Part shown: positions 8,192-15,877 of the stretch, piece after piece
Layout of the letters: each line of letters starts with the position of its first letter
Position numbering within the stretch: the first letter of the stretch is position 1
DNA from: Myxococcales bacterium
GTDB lineage: Bacteria; Myxococcota_A; Polyangia; Polyangiales; JAFGIB01
Length of the DNA stretch: 40,994 bases
Reading direction: 5' to 3'
Assembly: GCA_029880325.1 (NCBI GenBank)
Contig: JAOUOP010000066.1
Location: 1-40,994, forward strand
Notes under the pieces: generated by a model
What the model was told of the DNA's origin: nothing
The model's database searches: none
The model's input: the letters and a program-made list of their open reading frames with translations, nothing else
Translations under genes and position numbers: made by a program

Positions 8192-8650
8192 ATGCAGCCA
8201 GTCAAGACCATCCTCTGTCCCACCGACTTCTCGCCCTGCTCCGACGCCGCCATCGGGCTGGCCGTCGAGCTGGCCAAGGAACTCGGTGCCAGCATCCACC
8301 TGGTCCACATCTTCCAGCTGCCCTTCTACGTGGGCTGGGAGGACGGGCCGGCGACGGTGGCAGCCACCGGCGAGTTCCTCGACGAGCTGCGCCAGCGCTC
8401 GGGCGAAAAGCTCGAAGAGGCCGCCGAGCGCTGCAGGCAGGCGGGGGTGCAGGTCACCACGGAGCAGGCCGACGGCGTGCCCCACGCGCGCGTGCTCGAG
8501 CTGGGCGACAAGGCCGACATGATCGTGATGGGAACCCACGGCCGCACCGGCCTGCCGCGGCTGGTGCTCGGAAGCGTGGCCGAGCGCATCGTACGCCTGG
8601 CCAAGTGCCCGGTGCTGACGGTGCCGAGCGCCGACGAAGCCGAAGCCTGA
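8192..8650 (+). CDS. Universal stress protein (UspA family) 4
   Basis: Single-domain UspA protein of 152 residues starting MQPVKTILCPTDFSPCSDAA. The ATP motif (GTHGRTGLPRLVLGSVAERI) is complete. The ATG at 8192 fits the family start; an in-frame TTG at 8165 would add nine residues without homology. It is more like protein 1 (CPIDFSECS, GTHGRTG) than proteins 2 and 3, so the cluster seems to contain two pairs. It ends 22 bp from the stop of the convergent phospholipase D gene. Confidence 0.93.
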   Translation: MQPVKTILCPTDFSPCSDAAIGLAVELAKELGASIHLVHIFQLPFYVGWEDGPATVAATGEFLDELRQRSGEKLEEAAERCRQAGVQVTTEQADGVPHARVLELGDKADMIVMGTHGRTGLPRLVLGSVAERIVRLAKCPVLTVPSADEAEA

Positions 8651-8672
8651 GCCGGGCGGCCCTCGCACCCAC

Positions 8673-9779
8673 TCAAAGCAGTCGGCGAAAGCGGTAGAAC
8701 AACAACTCGAGCAGGCGGTCGCCCAGGGGCCGAAAGCGCCACTGCCCGGCCTGCACGGGCACCGACTCGTCCATGTCCCGCTGCATGCGAGCCTGCAGCT
8801 CCGCCGCCACCTGGGCATCCTCGACGGTGACGTTGATCTCCAGGTTGAAGGCCCAGGAGCGGTAGTCGAGGTTGTGGGTGCCCACCGTGCACCAGCGACC
8901 GTCGATGACGGCGGTCTTGGAGTGCAGGATGCTCTGGCCCCACTCGTAGAGTTCGATGCCCCGCCGCAGCATCCAGCCGTAGAGCCTGTGGGTGGCGAAG
9001 CGGACGGCGAAGACGTCGCTGTCGACCGGCAACAGCACCTGCACCCGCACACCGCGCTCGACCGCGCGGGCCAGGCCCAGCCGCACCTCGCGGCCGGGGA
9101 TGAAGTAGCTGTTGGTGATCAGGATGGAGTGCTGGGCGGCGTGGATGCGGCGTAGGTAGGCGCGCTCGATGGCGCGGCGGTCGCGCAGGCGGTGATTGGC
9201 CACCACGCGCACCTTGCAGCCGCCGGCCGAAGCGGGTGCCGCCACCGCGGCCGCCTGCGCCTGTTGCCAGCCGGGCGCGCGAAAAGCCGTGAAAAAGATC
9301 TCGCGCATGTCAGCCACGGCCGGCCCCTCGATGGCGATCATGTCGTCGCGAAAACCACCCCCGCCCTCACTGAAGGGCGCCCAGGCATCGCCCAGATTGA
9401 CGCCGCCGGTCATGCCCAACCGCCCGTCGACCACCAGCATCTTGCGGTGATTGCGGCGGTTGAGACCGGCCAGGCGAAAGCGCGGGCGCCAGAAGTGCAC
9501 CGGCCGGTACTCGAAGACCTGGCAGCCGGCGGCGCACATGCGCTCGAATTGGTCGCGATCGGCCTCGAAGCTGCCGACCGCGTCGTAGGTGACGCAGACC
9601 CTGACGCCCTGCCGGGCCTTTTCGCACAGCGCCTCGGCGAAGCGCCGACCGGTGGCATCGGAGTCGAACCAGTACATCTCCAAAAGGATTTCCTCGCGCG
9701 CCTCCTCGATCGCCGCCAGCATCGCCGGCAGGCACTGGTCGCCGTCGTGGTAGAGACATACGCGATTGCCGCCGAGCAT
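8673..9779 (-). CDS. clsB: Phospholipase D-family cardiolipin synthase, ClsB-like
   Basis: Predicted phosphatidyl transferase of 368 residues with two HKD motifs, each H-x-K-x4-D: H111/K113/D118 (HRKMLVVDG) and H286/K288/D293 (HSKTAVIDG). Both are followed by the typical GGVNLGD and GTHNLDYRS. Length and the absence of N-terminal membrane helices match ClsB (YbhO) rather than ClsA. The start chosen is ATG at 9779; a GTG at 9809 would add ten residues. The divergent neighbour is an endonuclease/exonuclease/phosphatase-family protein like YbhP, which is next to clsB in E. coli as well. Another phosphatidyl transferase specificity remains possible. Confidence 0.85.
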   Translation of the reverse strand: MLGGNRVCLYHDGDQCLPAMLAAIEEAREEILLEMYWFDSDATGRRFAEALCEKARQGVRVCVTYDAVGSFEADRDQFERMCAAGCQVFEYRPVHFWRPRFRLAGLNRRNHRKMLVVDGRLGMTGGVNLGDAWAPFSEGGGGFRDDMIAIEGPAVADMREIFFTAFRAPGWQQAQAAAVAAPASAGGCKVRVVANHRLRDRRAIERAYLRRIHAAQHSILITNSYFIPGREVRLGLARAVERGVRVQVLLPVDSDVFAVRFATHRLYGWMLRRGIELYEWGQSILHSKTAVIDGRWCTVGTHNLDYRSWAFNLEINVTVEDAQVAAELQARMQRDMDESVPVQAGQWRFRPLGDRLLELLFYRFRRLL

Positions 9780-9879
9780 CGGATCCGCACAATCCCCGCT
9801 GCCGCGCACAGTAGACCAAGCCCGCCGGCTGGGGAATGGGCGGCCGGTGACGTGGGCTCGCCACGGCGTCCGGGGTGGT

Positions 9880-9906
9880 TATGATGGAGACGTCGGACGC
9901 CCGACG
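9880..9906 (+). promoter_or_regulatory. Candidate -10 element and start-site hairpin
   Basis: TATGAT at 9880-9885 is one base from the -10 consensus, with no clear -35. Five bases later a perfect 6-bp hairpin, CGTCGG-ACGC-CCGACG (9891-9906), falls where transcription would start. It could be an operator or a 5' RNA hairpin of the downstream gene at 10005. The rest of the 225-bp gap shows only a short direct repeat (CGCGCCACGAGCC, twice, just before the start codon). Confidence 0.35.
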
Positions 9907-10004
9907 CGGAGCCTGCCGCGCGCGACGAATGCCCCCACGGCGCGCTTCGACTCGCCCAAAGCCTCCGCCGCGCCACGAGCCCGCGCGCGCCACGAGCCAG
10001 CACC

Positions 10005-10727
10005 ATGTCCGCCCCGATCCGCGCCATGACCTACAACATCCGCAAGGGCAAGGGTCCCGACGGGCGCTCCAACATCGGCATGCCCAGCCTGGCCTCGGCG
10101 GTGCTGGCCCATGAGCCCGACCTGGTGCTCTTTCAAGAAGTCTTCCACTGCGCGCGCACGGGGCTGTCCCAAAGCGGCAAGCTGGCCCGGGCCATGGGCC
10201 TGCCCGGCTACTACGGCGCCAATAAGTTCCGCAGCGTGGGCCACCACGGAAACACCACCGTGACCCGGCTGTCGGTCCAGGAGTTCGACAACCACGACAT
10301 CTCCACCAACCGCATCGAGCGTCGTGGAGCCCTCTACCTGCGGCTGGACCTGCACGGACAGCCCCTGCACGTGCTCAACGTGCACCTGGGGCTCAACCGT
10401 TGGCAGCGCAAGACCCAGATCCGCAGCGTGGCCGAGATCCTCCGGCGCGTGGCCCGCGACCAGGATCCGGTGCTGCTGGCCGGCGACTTCAACGACTGGC
10501 GCGGCGAACTCGACCGTCCCATCGCCGAAGAGCTGCGCCTGCACAACCTCTTCGCCCGCCACCCGCCGGAGCAGGTCCGCACCTGGCACGCCCGGCGCCC
10601 GGTCTTCAACCTCGACCGCATCTACGTGCGGCACCTGCGCGCCGAGCGCGCCCGCCGCCTCGATGGCGAGCCCTGGTCCGAACTCTCCGACCACCTGCCG
10701 CTGATCGCCGATCTGTGGCCGACCTGA
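10005..10727 (+). CDS. Endonuclease/exonuclease/phosphatase family protein, YbhP-like
   Basis: Protein of 240 residues with the DNase I/EEP fold, which hydrolyses phosphodiester or phosphomonoester bonds with Mg2+. Visible metal and catalytic motifs are MTYNIRKG, LFQEV (metal Glu), NVHLGL, LLAGDFND (Asp-x-Asn) and the final SDHLPL (catalytic His). This set is complete. The family includes DNases, sphingomyelinases and inositol phosphatases. Pairing with a ClsB-like gene, as in E. coli ybhP-clsB, favours a lipid-linked role. No signal peptide is visible. Just upstream of the ATG two direct repeats (CGCGCCACGAGCC) lie side by side. Confidence 0.88.
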   Translation: MSAPIRAMTYNIRKGKGPDGRSNIGMPSLASAVLAHEPDLVLFQEVFHCARTGLSQSGKLARAMGLPGYYGANKFRSVGHHGNTTVTRLSVQEFDNHDISTNRIERRGALYLRLDLHGQPLHVLNVHLGLNRWQRKTQIRSVAEILRRVARDQDPVLLAGDFNDWRGELDRPIAEELRLHNLFARHPPEQVRTWHARRPVFNLDRIYVRHLRAERARRLDGEPWSELSDHLPLIADLWPT

Positions 10728-10756
10728 AGCCGACCCGAGAGACGCCCGAGAGCCCC

Positions 10757-12349
10757 ATGGACGCGGCCGACAGAGATTGCCAAACCGAGCCAGGTGCCTG
10801 GAGCCGAACCCTGAAGGAGGCGCTGCAAGCCCGGGGCCTCGAGCTGCGCGAGACCCACATCTCCCTGGTCTTTCTCGACGCAGACCGCGTCTACAAGGTG
10901 CGCAAGGCGGTCGACCTGGGCTTTTTGGACTTCCGCACGCTCCAGGCCCGGCGCGACGACTGCGAGCGCGAGCTGCTTCTCAACCGCCGGTTTTCCAGCG
11001 GGGTCTACCTCGAGCTCGTGCCCATCACGGGCGACGACGACGGGCGGCTGCAGCTGGGCGGCGCGGGCGAGCCCCTGGAGTGGGCGGTTGCGATGCGGCG
11101 GCTGCCCGACGGGGACTCGGCCCTGGCGCGGCTCGAAGCCGGCCACCTCGAGCGCGATGACGTGGTGCACCTGGCCGACGAAATCGCCGCTTTTCACGAA
11201 CGCTGCGAGCACGGCGCCCACATCGACCGCTTCGGCAGCCGCGAGCTCATCGAGCAAAACGTGATCGAAAACTTCGAGCAGACCCGCTCGCAGGCCCTCG
11301 AAGTGCTTTCGGCCCAGGCGCTGGCCGAGATCGAGCGCTTCCAGCGCGGCTTTCTCGCCCAGCACGACGCGCTGCTTTCGCGGCGCATCGCCCAGGCGCG
11401 CATCCGCGACGGTCACGGCGACCTGCGCCTCGAACACTGCTACCTGGACGCCGACGGCAGCGTGCAGATCATCGACTGCATCGAGTTCAACGAGCGCTTC
11501 CGCTTCGGCGACGTCTGCGCCGACATCGCGTTTTTGTCCATGGACCTGCGCTGGCACGGGCGCCACGACCTGGCCGAGACCCTGCTCGCCAGCTATGCGC
11601 GGCAGAGCGGCGACTACGAGCTCTACGCCCTGGTGAATTTCTACGAGAGCTACCGCGCCTACGTGCGGGCCAAGGTCAGCTCCATGTTGGCCGACGACGC
11701 CTCGGCCGACGAAGCGGTGCGAGCGCGGGCCCGCCGCGACGCGCGCAAGTATTATCTCTTGGCCGAAGCCAGCGGGCGCGAGAGCCTCGAGGCCCCGGTC
11801 ATCTACGCTGTGGGCGGCTGGATCGCCTCGGGCAAGAGCACGCTGAGCGAAGCGCTGTCAGAAGCGCTGAACGCGCCCATCGTGGACGCCGACCACACGC
11901 GCAAGGCGCTGTCGCAGGTGGCCCCGGAGACGCCGCTGCACGACGCGGCCTTCAGCGACCACTACTCGGACGAGACCAGCGACCGGGTCTACGCCGAGCT
12001 CAGACGCCTGGCCGCGGGCATCGTGGAGTCCGGTCGCCCGGTGGTCGTCGACGCCAGCTTCCGCAGCCGGCGCCACCGCGCGGCCCTGAGGGAGCTGGCT
12101 GCGGAACTCGGCTGCCGGCTGGTCTTCGTCGAATGCAAAGTGGCAGCCGAGGTCTGCCACCAGCGCCTGGTCGAGCGCGCCCGCGGCACCTCGGTCAGCG
12201 ATGGGCGGCTCGAGATCTTCGACGACTTCGTGGCCCGCTTCGAACCCTTCGACGAGCTGCCGCCCGAGCAGCACTGCGCCATCGACACCTGCACCACCGA
12301 CCTGCAGGATAACCTCGCGGCCGTGCTCGCCGTTGCCGGCGCGCGCTGA
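10757..12349 (+). CDS. APH-like phosphotransferase fused to P-loop kinase
   Basis: Two-domain protein of 530 residues. The N-terminal half is an aminoglycoside phosphotransferase-like kinase fold with the catalytic loop HGDLRLEH at 220-227 and a metal-binding IIDCIEF segment (238-244). The C-terminal third is a P-loop ATPase/kinase with Walker A GGWIASGKST (353-362). This architecture is known in bacteria as a bifunctional aminoglycoside phosphotransferase/ATP-binding protein, with no firmly known substrate. It is unlikely to be an antibiotic-resistance enzyme. The start is ATG at 10757, 29 bp after the preceding stop; a GTG at 10714 would overlap the upstream gene. The two genes are probably cotranscribed. 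Confidence 0.85.
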   Translation: MDAADRDCQTEPGAWSRTLKEALQARGLELRETHISLVFLDADRVYKVRKAVDLGFLDFRTLQARRDDCERELLLNRRFSSGVYLELVPITGDDDGRLQLGGAGEPLEWAVAMRRLPDGDSALARLEAGHLERDDVVHLADEIAAFHERCEHGAHIDRFGSRELIEQNVIENFEQTRSQALEVLSAQALAEIERFQRGFLAQHDALLSRRIAQARIRDGHGDLRLEHCYLDADGSVQIIDCIEFNERFRFGDVCADIAFLSMDLRWHGRHDLAETLLASYARQSGDYELYALVNFYESYRAYVRAKVSSMLADDASADEAVRARARRDARKYYLLAEASGRESLEAPVIYAVGGWIASGKSTLSEALSEALNAPIVDADHTRKALSQVAPETPLHDAAFSDHYSDETSDRVYAELRRLAAGIVESGRPVVVDASFRSRRHRAALRELAAELGCRLVFVECKVAAEVCHQRLVERARGTSVSDGRLEIFDDFVARFEPFDELPPEQHCAIDTCTTDLQDNLAAVLAVAGAR

Positions 12350-12372
12350 CGCGTGCTACCAAACCAGCTGCC

Positions 12373-12798
12373 ATGGCCGCGCCACGAAGCCTCCTCGCCA
12401 CTGTTGTCGCCGCCGCCATCGCCCTGTGGGCCAGCGCCTGCGGCAGCGAGGCCATGGCCCCAGCCCAGCGCGGGGCCCTCGTCGGCGGGCTGGCGGGCGT
12501 CGCCGCTGGCGGCACCGTGGGCGTGCTGATCAGCGACGAGCAGCTGCTGGGCTCCAGCAGCTCCGAGGAAAGCGGTGACGTGGCCCTGCCGCGCACCGGC
12601 AGCATCGCCGCAGGCGTGCTGGTGGGCGCCGTGGTGGGCACGGTCGTGGGCGCCATGGCCGGTCACCGCGCCGAGGACCGCTACAAGATGCCCGAGCGCC
12701 AGGAGCCGGTCTTGCCCGAGGACTCGGAGCTGGACGCGGCGATTTCCGCTGGCGCTCAGCGCGCCGCCAGGTCGCTACCGGCAGCCGGCTCGCTCTGA
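12373..12798 (+). CDS. Glycine-zipper lipoprotein
   Basis: Small exported protein of 141 residues. A signal sequence (about 1-22) ends in ASAC, an acceptable lipobox with Cys23. Two glycine-zipper segments follow: GALVGGLAGVAAGGTVGVLI (34-53) and AAGVLVGAVVGTVVGAMAGH (79-98). Such zippers are found in outer-membrane lipoproteins of the SlyB/Omp_Gly-zipper type. The tail is charged and Pro-rich. It lies 23 bp after the kinase fusion. Its last 43 bp overlap the 3' end of the convergent M23 gene, so the two transcripts are complementary there. The function is unknown. Confidence 0.7.
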   Translation: MAAPRSLLATVVAAAIALWASACGSEAMAPAQRGALVGGLAGVAAGGTVGVLISDEQLLGSSSSEESGDVALPRTGSIAAGVLVGAVVGTVVGAMAGHRAEDRYKMPERQEPVLPEDSELDAAISAGAQRAARSLPAAGSL

Positions 12799-14117
12799 GC
12801 CGGCGGGTTTTGAAGGGCCGCTGCCTTCGCCGCCGCCCGGGCGCGCCGGCGGGCGCGGCGCTTTCGATGGTCGTCGAAGGGCGCTGGCGACCCCACCACA
12901 TGCTCGCGCAGCAGCTGCATCGGGTTCAGGAGCGTGCCGTCCAGGTGGGCCTCGAAGTGCAGATGGGGCGCGCTGCGCTTCATGCCCGTGCGCCCCACGG
13001 TGCCCAGGCGCTGGCCCATGATGATGCGCTGACCGCGCTCGACCTCCACCGTCTCCAGGTGCATGTAGCAAAAGCGCAGTGAGCCCGCCTCGGGCAGCGC
13101 GTGCAGGGTGCAGACGTAGCGGCCCCCGCGGCCCAGGGCCCCGCGGTCGTACTCGTTGGTCTCCGCCGGAGGCAACTGCTGGTTGCTCTGCCGCCCGGGC
13201 AGGTCGACGCCCGCGAAAACCACCCGACCGCTGGCGACAGAGCGCACCGGCTCGCCGAACTCCGACTCCAGATCGATGCCGCGGTGGGAGCGCTGGCCGT
13301 CGTCGCGCTCGAAGCCGAGGCCGCTGCTGACCACGCGCGGCGCGCCGTCCAGGGGCGTGCCCAGGGGCAGGCCCAGGTACTCGGAGGGCTCCGGCGCCGG
13401 CAGCGCGCCGTAGTAGCGCAGAAGTCGGCGCCGATCGGTGAGAATACGGTCCTCGGCGCGGGCACTGCGCACGCGGTCGCCCCACACCCAATGGGAGACG
13501 TAGTGGCGGTGGGGTACCTGCTCGAAGCTCGCGTCGACCGTGGCGTGCTGTTCGCGCCAGACGCTCAGCAGCGCGGCGGCGAAGTAGAGGTTGGGCTCGG
13601 GCCGCAGCATGGCGGCGCGCACGAAGGGAAAGCGCGGCAGCGGTCGCTCGCGCTCGATCCACTCGCCCCCGGGTCCCGAGACCTGGTAGCGGTAGCGCCG
13701 CGACTGCAGGGCGCTCTGGTACATGCGCGGGGCGATCAGGGTGAGGCCGAGCCCCCCCAGCTCCTCGCGATCGGCCCGGCAGCGGCTCTCACGATAGACC
13801 AGCCCCGCCAGCAAGAAGGGGTCGACACCGAAGTCGCCGGCGTAGCGCCGGATCCAGGCGCCGTAGTCGCGGGCCCGCCCCGGGCGCATCCAACCGCAGA
13901 GCTTGCGCAGCGCCCCGTCGAAGGCGGCGGCCTCGACGATGGCGGGCGCCGCCGGTTCCGGAGCCCAATCGTGGGGGCTGACGTGCATGGCCGCCAGCCG
14001 GTTGGGACGGATCTCGGGGCGCTTACGCGCTCGCCAGGGCGGCCGGTCGGCGGCCAGGAGCTGTAACCCCAGCAAAAGCAGCAAGAGCTTTGCCAGCCTG
14101 CGCATCACCCTCACCAT
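12756..14117 (-). CDS. Lytic transglycosylase-like domain fused to M23 peptidase
   Basis: Predicted periplasmic cell-wall enzyme of 453 residues. After a hydrophobic leader (about 10-22) comes a lysozyme-like domain with FGVDPFLLAGLVYRESRC; Glu110 is the likely catalytic acid. The C-terminal LytM/M23 domain has H278-x3-D282 (SHRGID), HLETVE and HLHFE (His385, His387), a complete zinc site for cleaving peptide cross-links. The tail is basic. The glycosidase half lacks the usual G-x-x-Q-x-M-P segment (GLTLIAPRMY stands there), so glycan cleavage is less sure than peptide cleavage. The start could also be ATG at 14105. It overlaps a convergent lipoprotein gene by 43 bp. Confidence 0.82.
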   Translation of the reverse strand: MVRVMRRLAKLLLLLLGLQLLAADRPPWRARKRPEIRPNRLAAMHVSPHDWAPEPAAPAIVEAAAFDGALRKLCGWMRPGRARDYGAWIRRYAGDFGVDPFLLAGLVYRESRCRADREELGGLGLTLIAPRMYQSALQSRRYRYQVSGPGGEWIERERPLPRFPFVRAAMLRPEPNLYFAAALLSVWREQHATVDASFEQVPHRHYVSHWVWGDRVRSARAEDRILTDRRRLLRYYGALPAPEPSEYLGLPLGTPLDGAPRVVSSGLGFERDDGQRSHRGIDLESEFGEPVRSVASGRVVFAGVDLPGRQSNQQLPPAETNEYDRGALGRGGRYVCTLHALPEAGSLRFCYMHLETVEVERGQRIIMGQRLGTVGRTGMKRSAPHLHFEAHLDGTLLNPMQLLREHVVGSPAPFDDHRKRRARRRARAAAKAAALQNPPAQSEPAAGSDLAAR

Positions 14118-14156
14118 GGGCAAGGGCGATGGCTGCGTCAACTACGCGTCCGTGTC

Positions 14157-15656
14157 CTACTGCTGGGTGGCGATGGGATCGGGACCGATCCAACGCTCGG
14201 TGCGGCTGTAGGCCTCGTGCTTGGCCTCTTCGGGGCTGACCGTGGAGCGGTCGTTCTTGGTGTTCTTGCACAGCGTCACCATGAAGACCGTGGAGCTGCC
14301 TTGACCGCCGATGATCACCGACCAGGCCAGGAACATGCTCCACAGGCGGAACCACCACTGGCCGTACTTGGCGACGACGGCTTCTTCGTTGCTCAGCCAG
14401 TTGTGGTACCACTTGCGGATCGTCTCGGCGTAGTGCACGCCGCAGTTCTCCACGCGATGGACCTCGAAGCCGGCGCGCTCGGCCTGGGAGACGACGAAGC
14501 CAAGGGGGCAGCTGGCGTCGGCGCCGGGGAAGATGTACTTGCCCATGAACAGACCCCAAACCAGGTCCTCGTACTGCCAGGGACGGCGCAGGCCCGCGAT
14601 CTGCAAATAGAAGATGCCGTCGTCGGCGAGCATGCTGCGCACCTGCAACAGGAACTTCTGGAAGTTCTTGATGCCGACGTGCTCGGCCATCTCCAGGCAG
14701 GTGATCTTGTCGTACTTGGTCGCCGGGAGGTTCCGGTAGTCGTCGACGATGACCTTGACCCGATCGGCCACGCCCGCGTCGGCCGCGCGCTTGTTGGCCC
14801 AGTCGGCCTGCTCCTGGGCCAGCGTGATGCCGGTGCTGTGGGAGCCGTAGTGCTGGGCGGCGTGCGTGATCAGCGGACCCCAGCCGCAGCCGATGTCCAG
14901 GTGGCGATCGCCGGGCTTCATCTGCACGTACTTGCAGACCGTCTCCAGCTTGCGCTCCTGGGCCTGCTCCAGCGTCTCGTCGGTATCGTGGAAGATGCCG
15001 CTGGTGTAGACCATCGTGTCGCCGAGGAAGAAATTGTAGAAATCGTTGCCGCGGTTGTAGACGTGGGCGATGTCGCCATGGTCGCTCTTCTCGGTGTGGG
15101 TGACGTTCTGGCGCAGGAACTCCTTGAAGTAGAACTTCACATCACCCCAGGTGAAGCAGAAGCGAAACAGCTTGTTGCGCCGCAGCATCGTCTCGTAGAC
15201 GTCCTGCTTGAAGTCGAGCTTTTCCGCGATGTAGGCCTCGTAGAGCTTCTCCATCGGGATCTTCTTGCCCTGCCAGCGAGCCGCTTCCTTGGGGTCGCGG
15301 AAGCTGACGTAGGGCTCCCAGTCGGTGGCGCCTGCGTCGTGCTGGTGGGAGCGATAGACGAGCAAGGCCACCGGCACGCCGATCAAAAGCAGCGGTACCG
15401 CCAGCCAGCTGAGGCCAAAGACGAGTGAACCCGTGACCCACGTCAGCGGCATCGAGCCGGCCACCACCGCGGTGACCGCGGCGGCCACGGCCGTCGGAAG
15501 CATCAGTAGAAGCGACAGCCGCTGCTCGAGCACCCAGAGGATGAAGGGCAGGCCATGGCTGCGGCCCGCCTCGTCGTTATCGGAAGCACGGCCGCCCTCG
15601 CCGAGGGTCAGGGCGGGGCCCGGCGGGGCCAGCTCGGGGGTGGTTGTCTGATTCAT
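14157..15656 (-). CDS. SAM methyltransferase like eukaryotic sphingolipid C9-methyltransferase
   Basis: Protein of 499 residues in the cyclopropane-fatty-acid-synthase superfamily. Two hydrophobic helices (about 36-66 and 75-101) precede the catalytic part. Segments include GDIAHVYNRGNDFY (194-207), MVYTSGI, SAM motif LDIGCGWG (253-260), KITCLEMAEHVG (317-328), QYEDLVWGLFMGKYIFPGAD (361-380) and PLGFVVSQAE. The two-helix N-terminus, the length and the YEDLxWGLFMxKYIFPGADAS block are hallmarks I recall from fungal sphingolipid C9-methyltransferases, which methylate C9 of the long-chain base. Bacterial CFA synthases are shorter and soluble. The likely product is a branched membrane lipid; the substrate is inference. 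The start at 15656 has TAGGTAG upstream. Confidence 0.82.
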   Translation of the reverse strand: MNQTTTPELAPPGPALTLGEGGRASDNDEAGRSHGLPFILWVLEQRLSLLLMLPTAVAAAVTAVVAGSMPLTWVTGSLVFGLSWLAVPLLLIGVPVALLVYRSHQHDAGATDWEPYVSFRDPKEAARWQGKKIPMEKLYEAYIAEKLDFKQDVYETMLRRNKLFRFCFTWGDVKFYFKEFLRQNVTHTEKSDHGDIAHVYNRGNDFYNFFLGDTMVYTSGIFHDTDETLEQAQERKLETVCKYVQMKPGDRHLDIGCGWGPLITHAAQHYGSHSTGITLAQEQADWANKRAADAGVADRVKVIVDDYRNLPATKYDKITCLEMAEHVGIKNFQKFLLQVRSMLADDGIFYLQIAGLRRPWQYEDLVWGLFMGKYIFPGADASCPLGFVVSQAERAGFEVHRVENCGVHYAETIRKWYHNWLSNEEAVVAKYGQWWFRLWSMFLAWSVIIGGQGSSTVFMVTLCKNTKNDRSTVSPEEAKHEAYSRTERWIGPDPIATQQ

Positions 15657-15750
15657 CGTCTACCTATCGAGTCGGGGTGGAAAAGCTCCCGAAGCCACCG
15701 ATGGCCGCCGAGATAAGGGTCGCCGCCAGCCCACCCAAAATGCTAAACGC

Positions 15751-15771
15751 CTGAAATTACTATGTTTTCAG
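15751..15771. promoter_or_regulatory. AT-rich inverted repeat upstream of methyltransferase
   Basis: Perfect 6-bp arms CTGAAA and TTTCAG with a 9-bp spacer lie in the only AT-rich patch of a 220-bp gap, about 100 bp before the methyltransferase start. The minus strand of the spacer contains TAGTAA, a possible -10, so this may be an operator over a promoter. No good -35 is seen. Confidence 0.35.
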
Positions 15772-15877
15772 ACAAGGAAACGAGCGCGGCGGGCACACTG
15801 TAAACGAGAGAGCCCAGGCGCGAAAGGGGGGCCATCTTCCGGGGGATGGGGGAACAGGAGAAAGCCGGCGGGCCGAC

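Noticed and set aside
10757..12349. Aminoglycoside resistance enzyme
   Set aside because: The APH-like domain is fused to a P-loop kinase in an architecture common in non-resistant bacteria; there are no mobile or resistance neighbours.
14217..15428. 403-codon frame antisense to the methyltransferase
   Set aside because: Low-complexity Val/Leu/Asp composition typical of an antisense shadow.
15831..15860. Rho-independent terminator after the DUF721 gene
   Set aside because: Only a 5-bp stem (CCATC/GATGG) with a weak T-tract of three.
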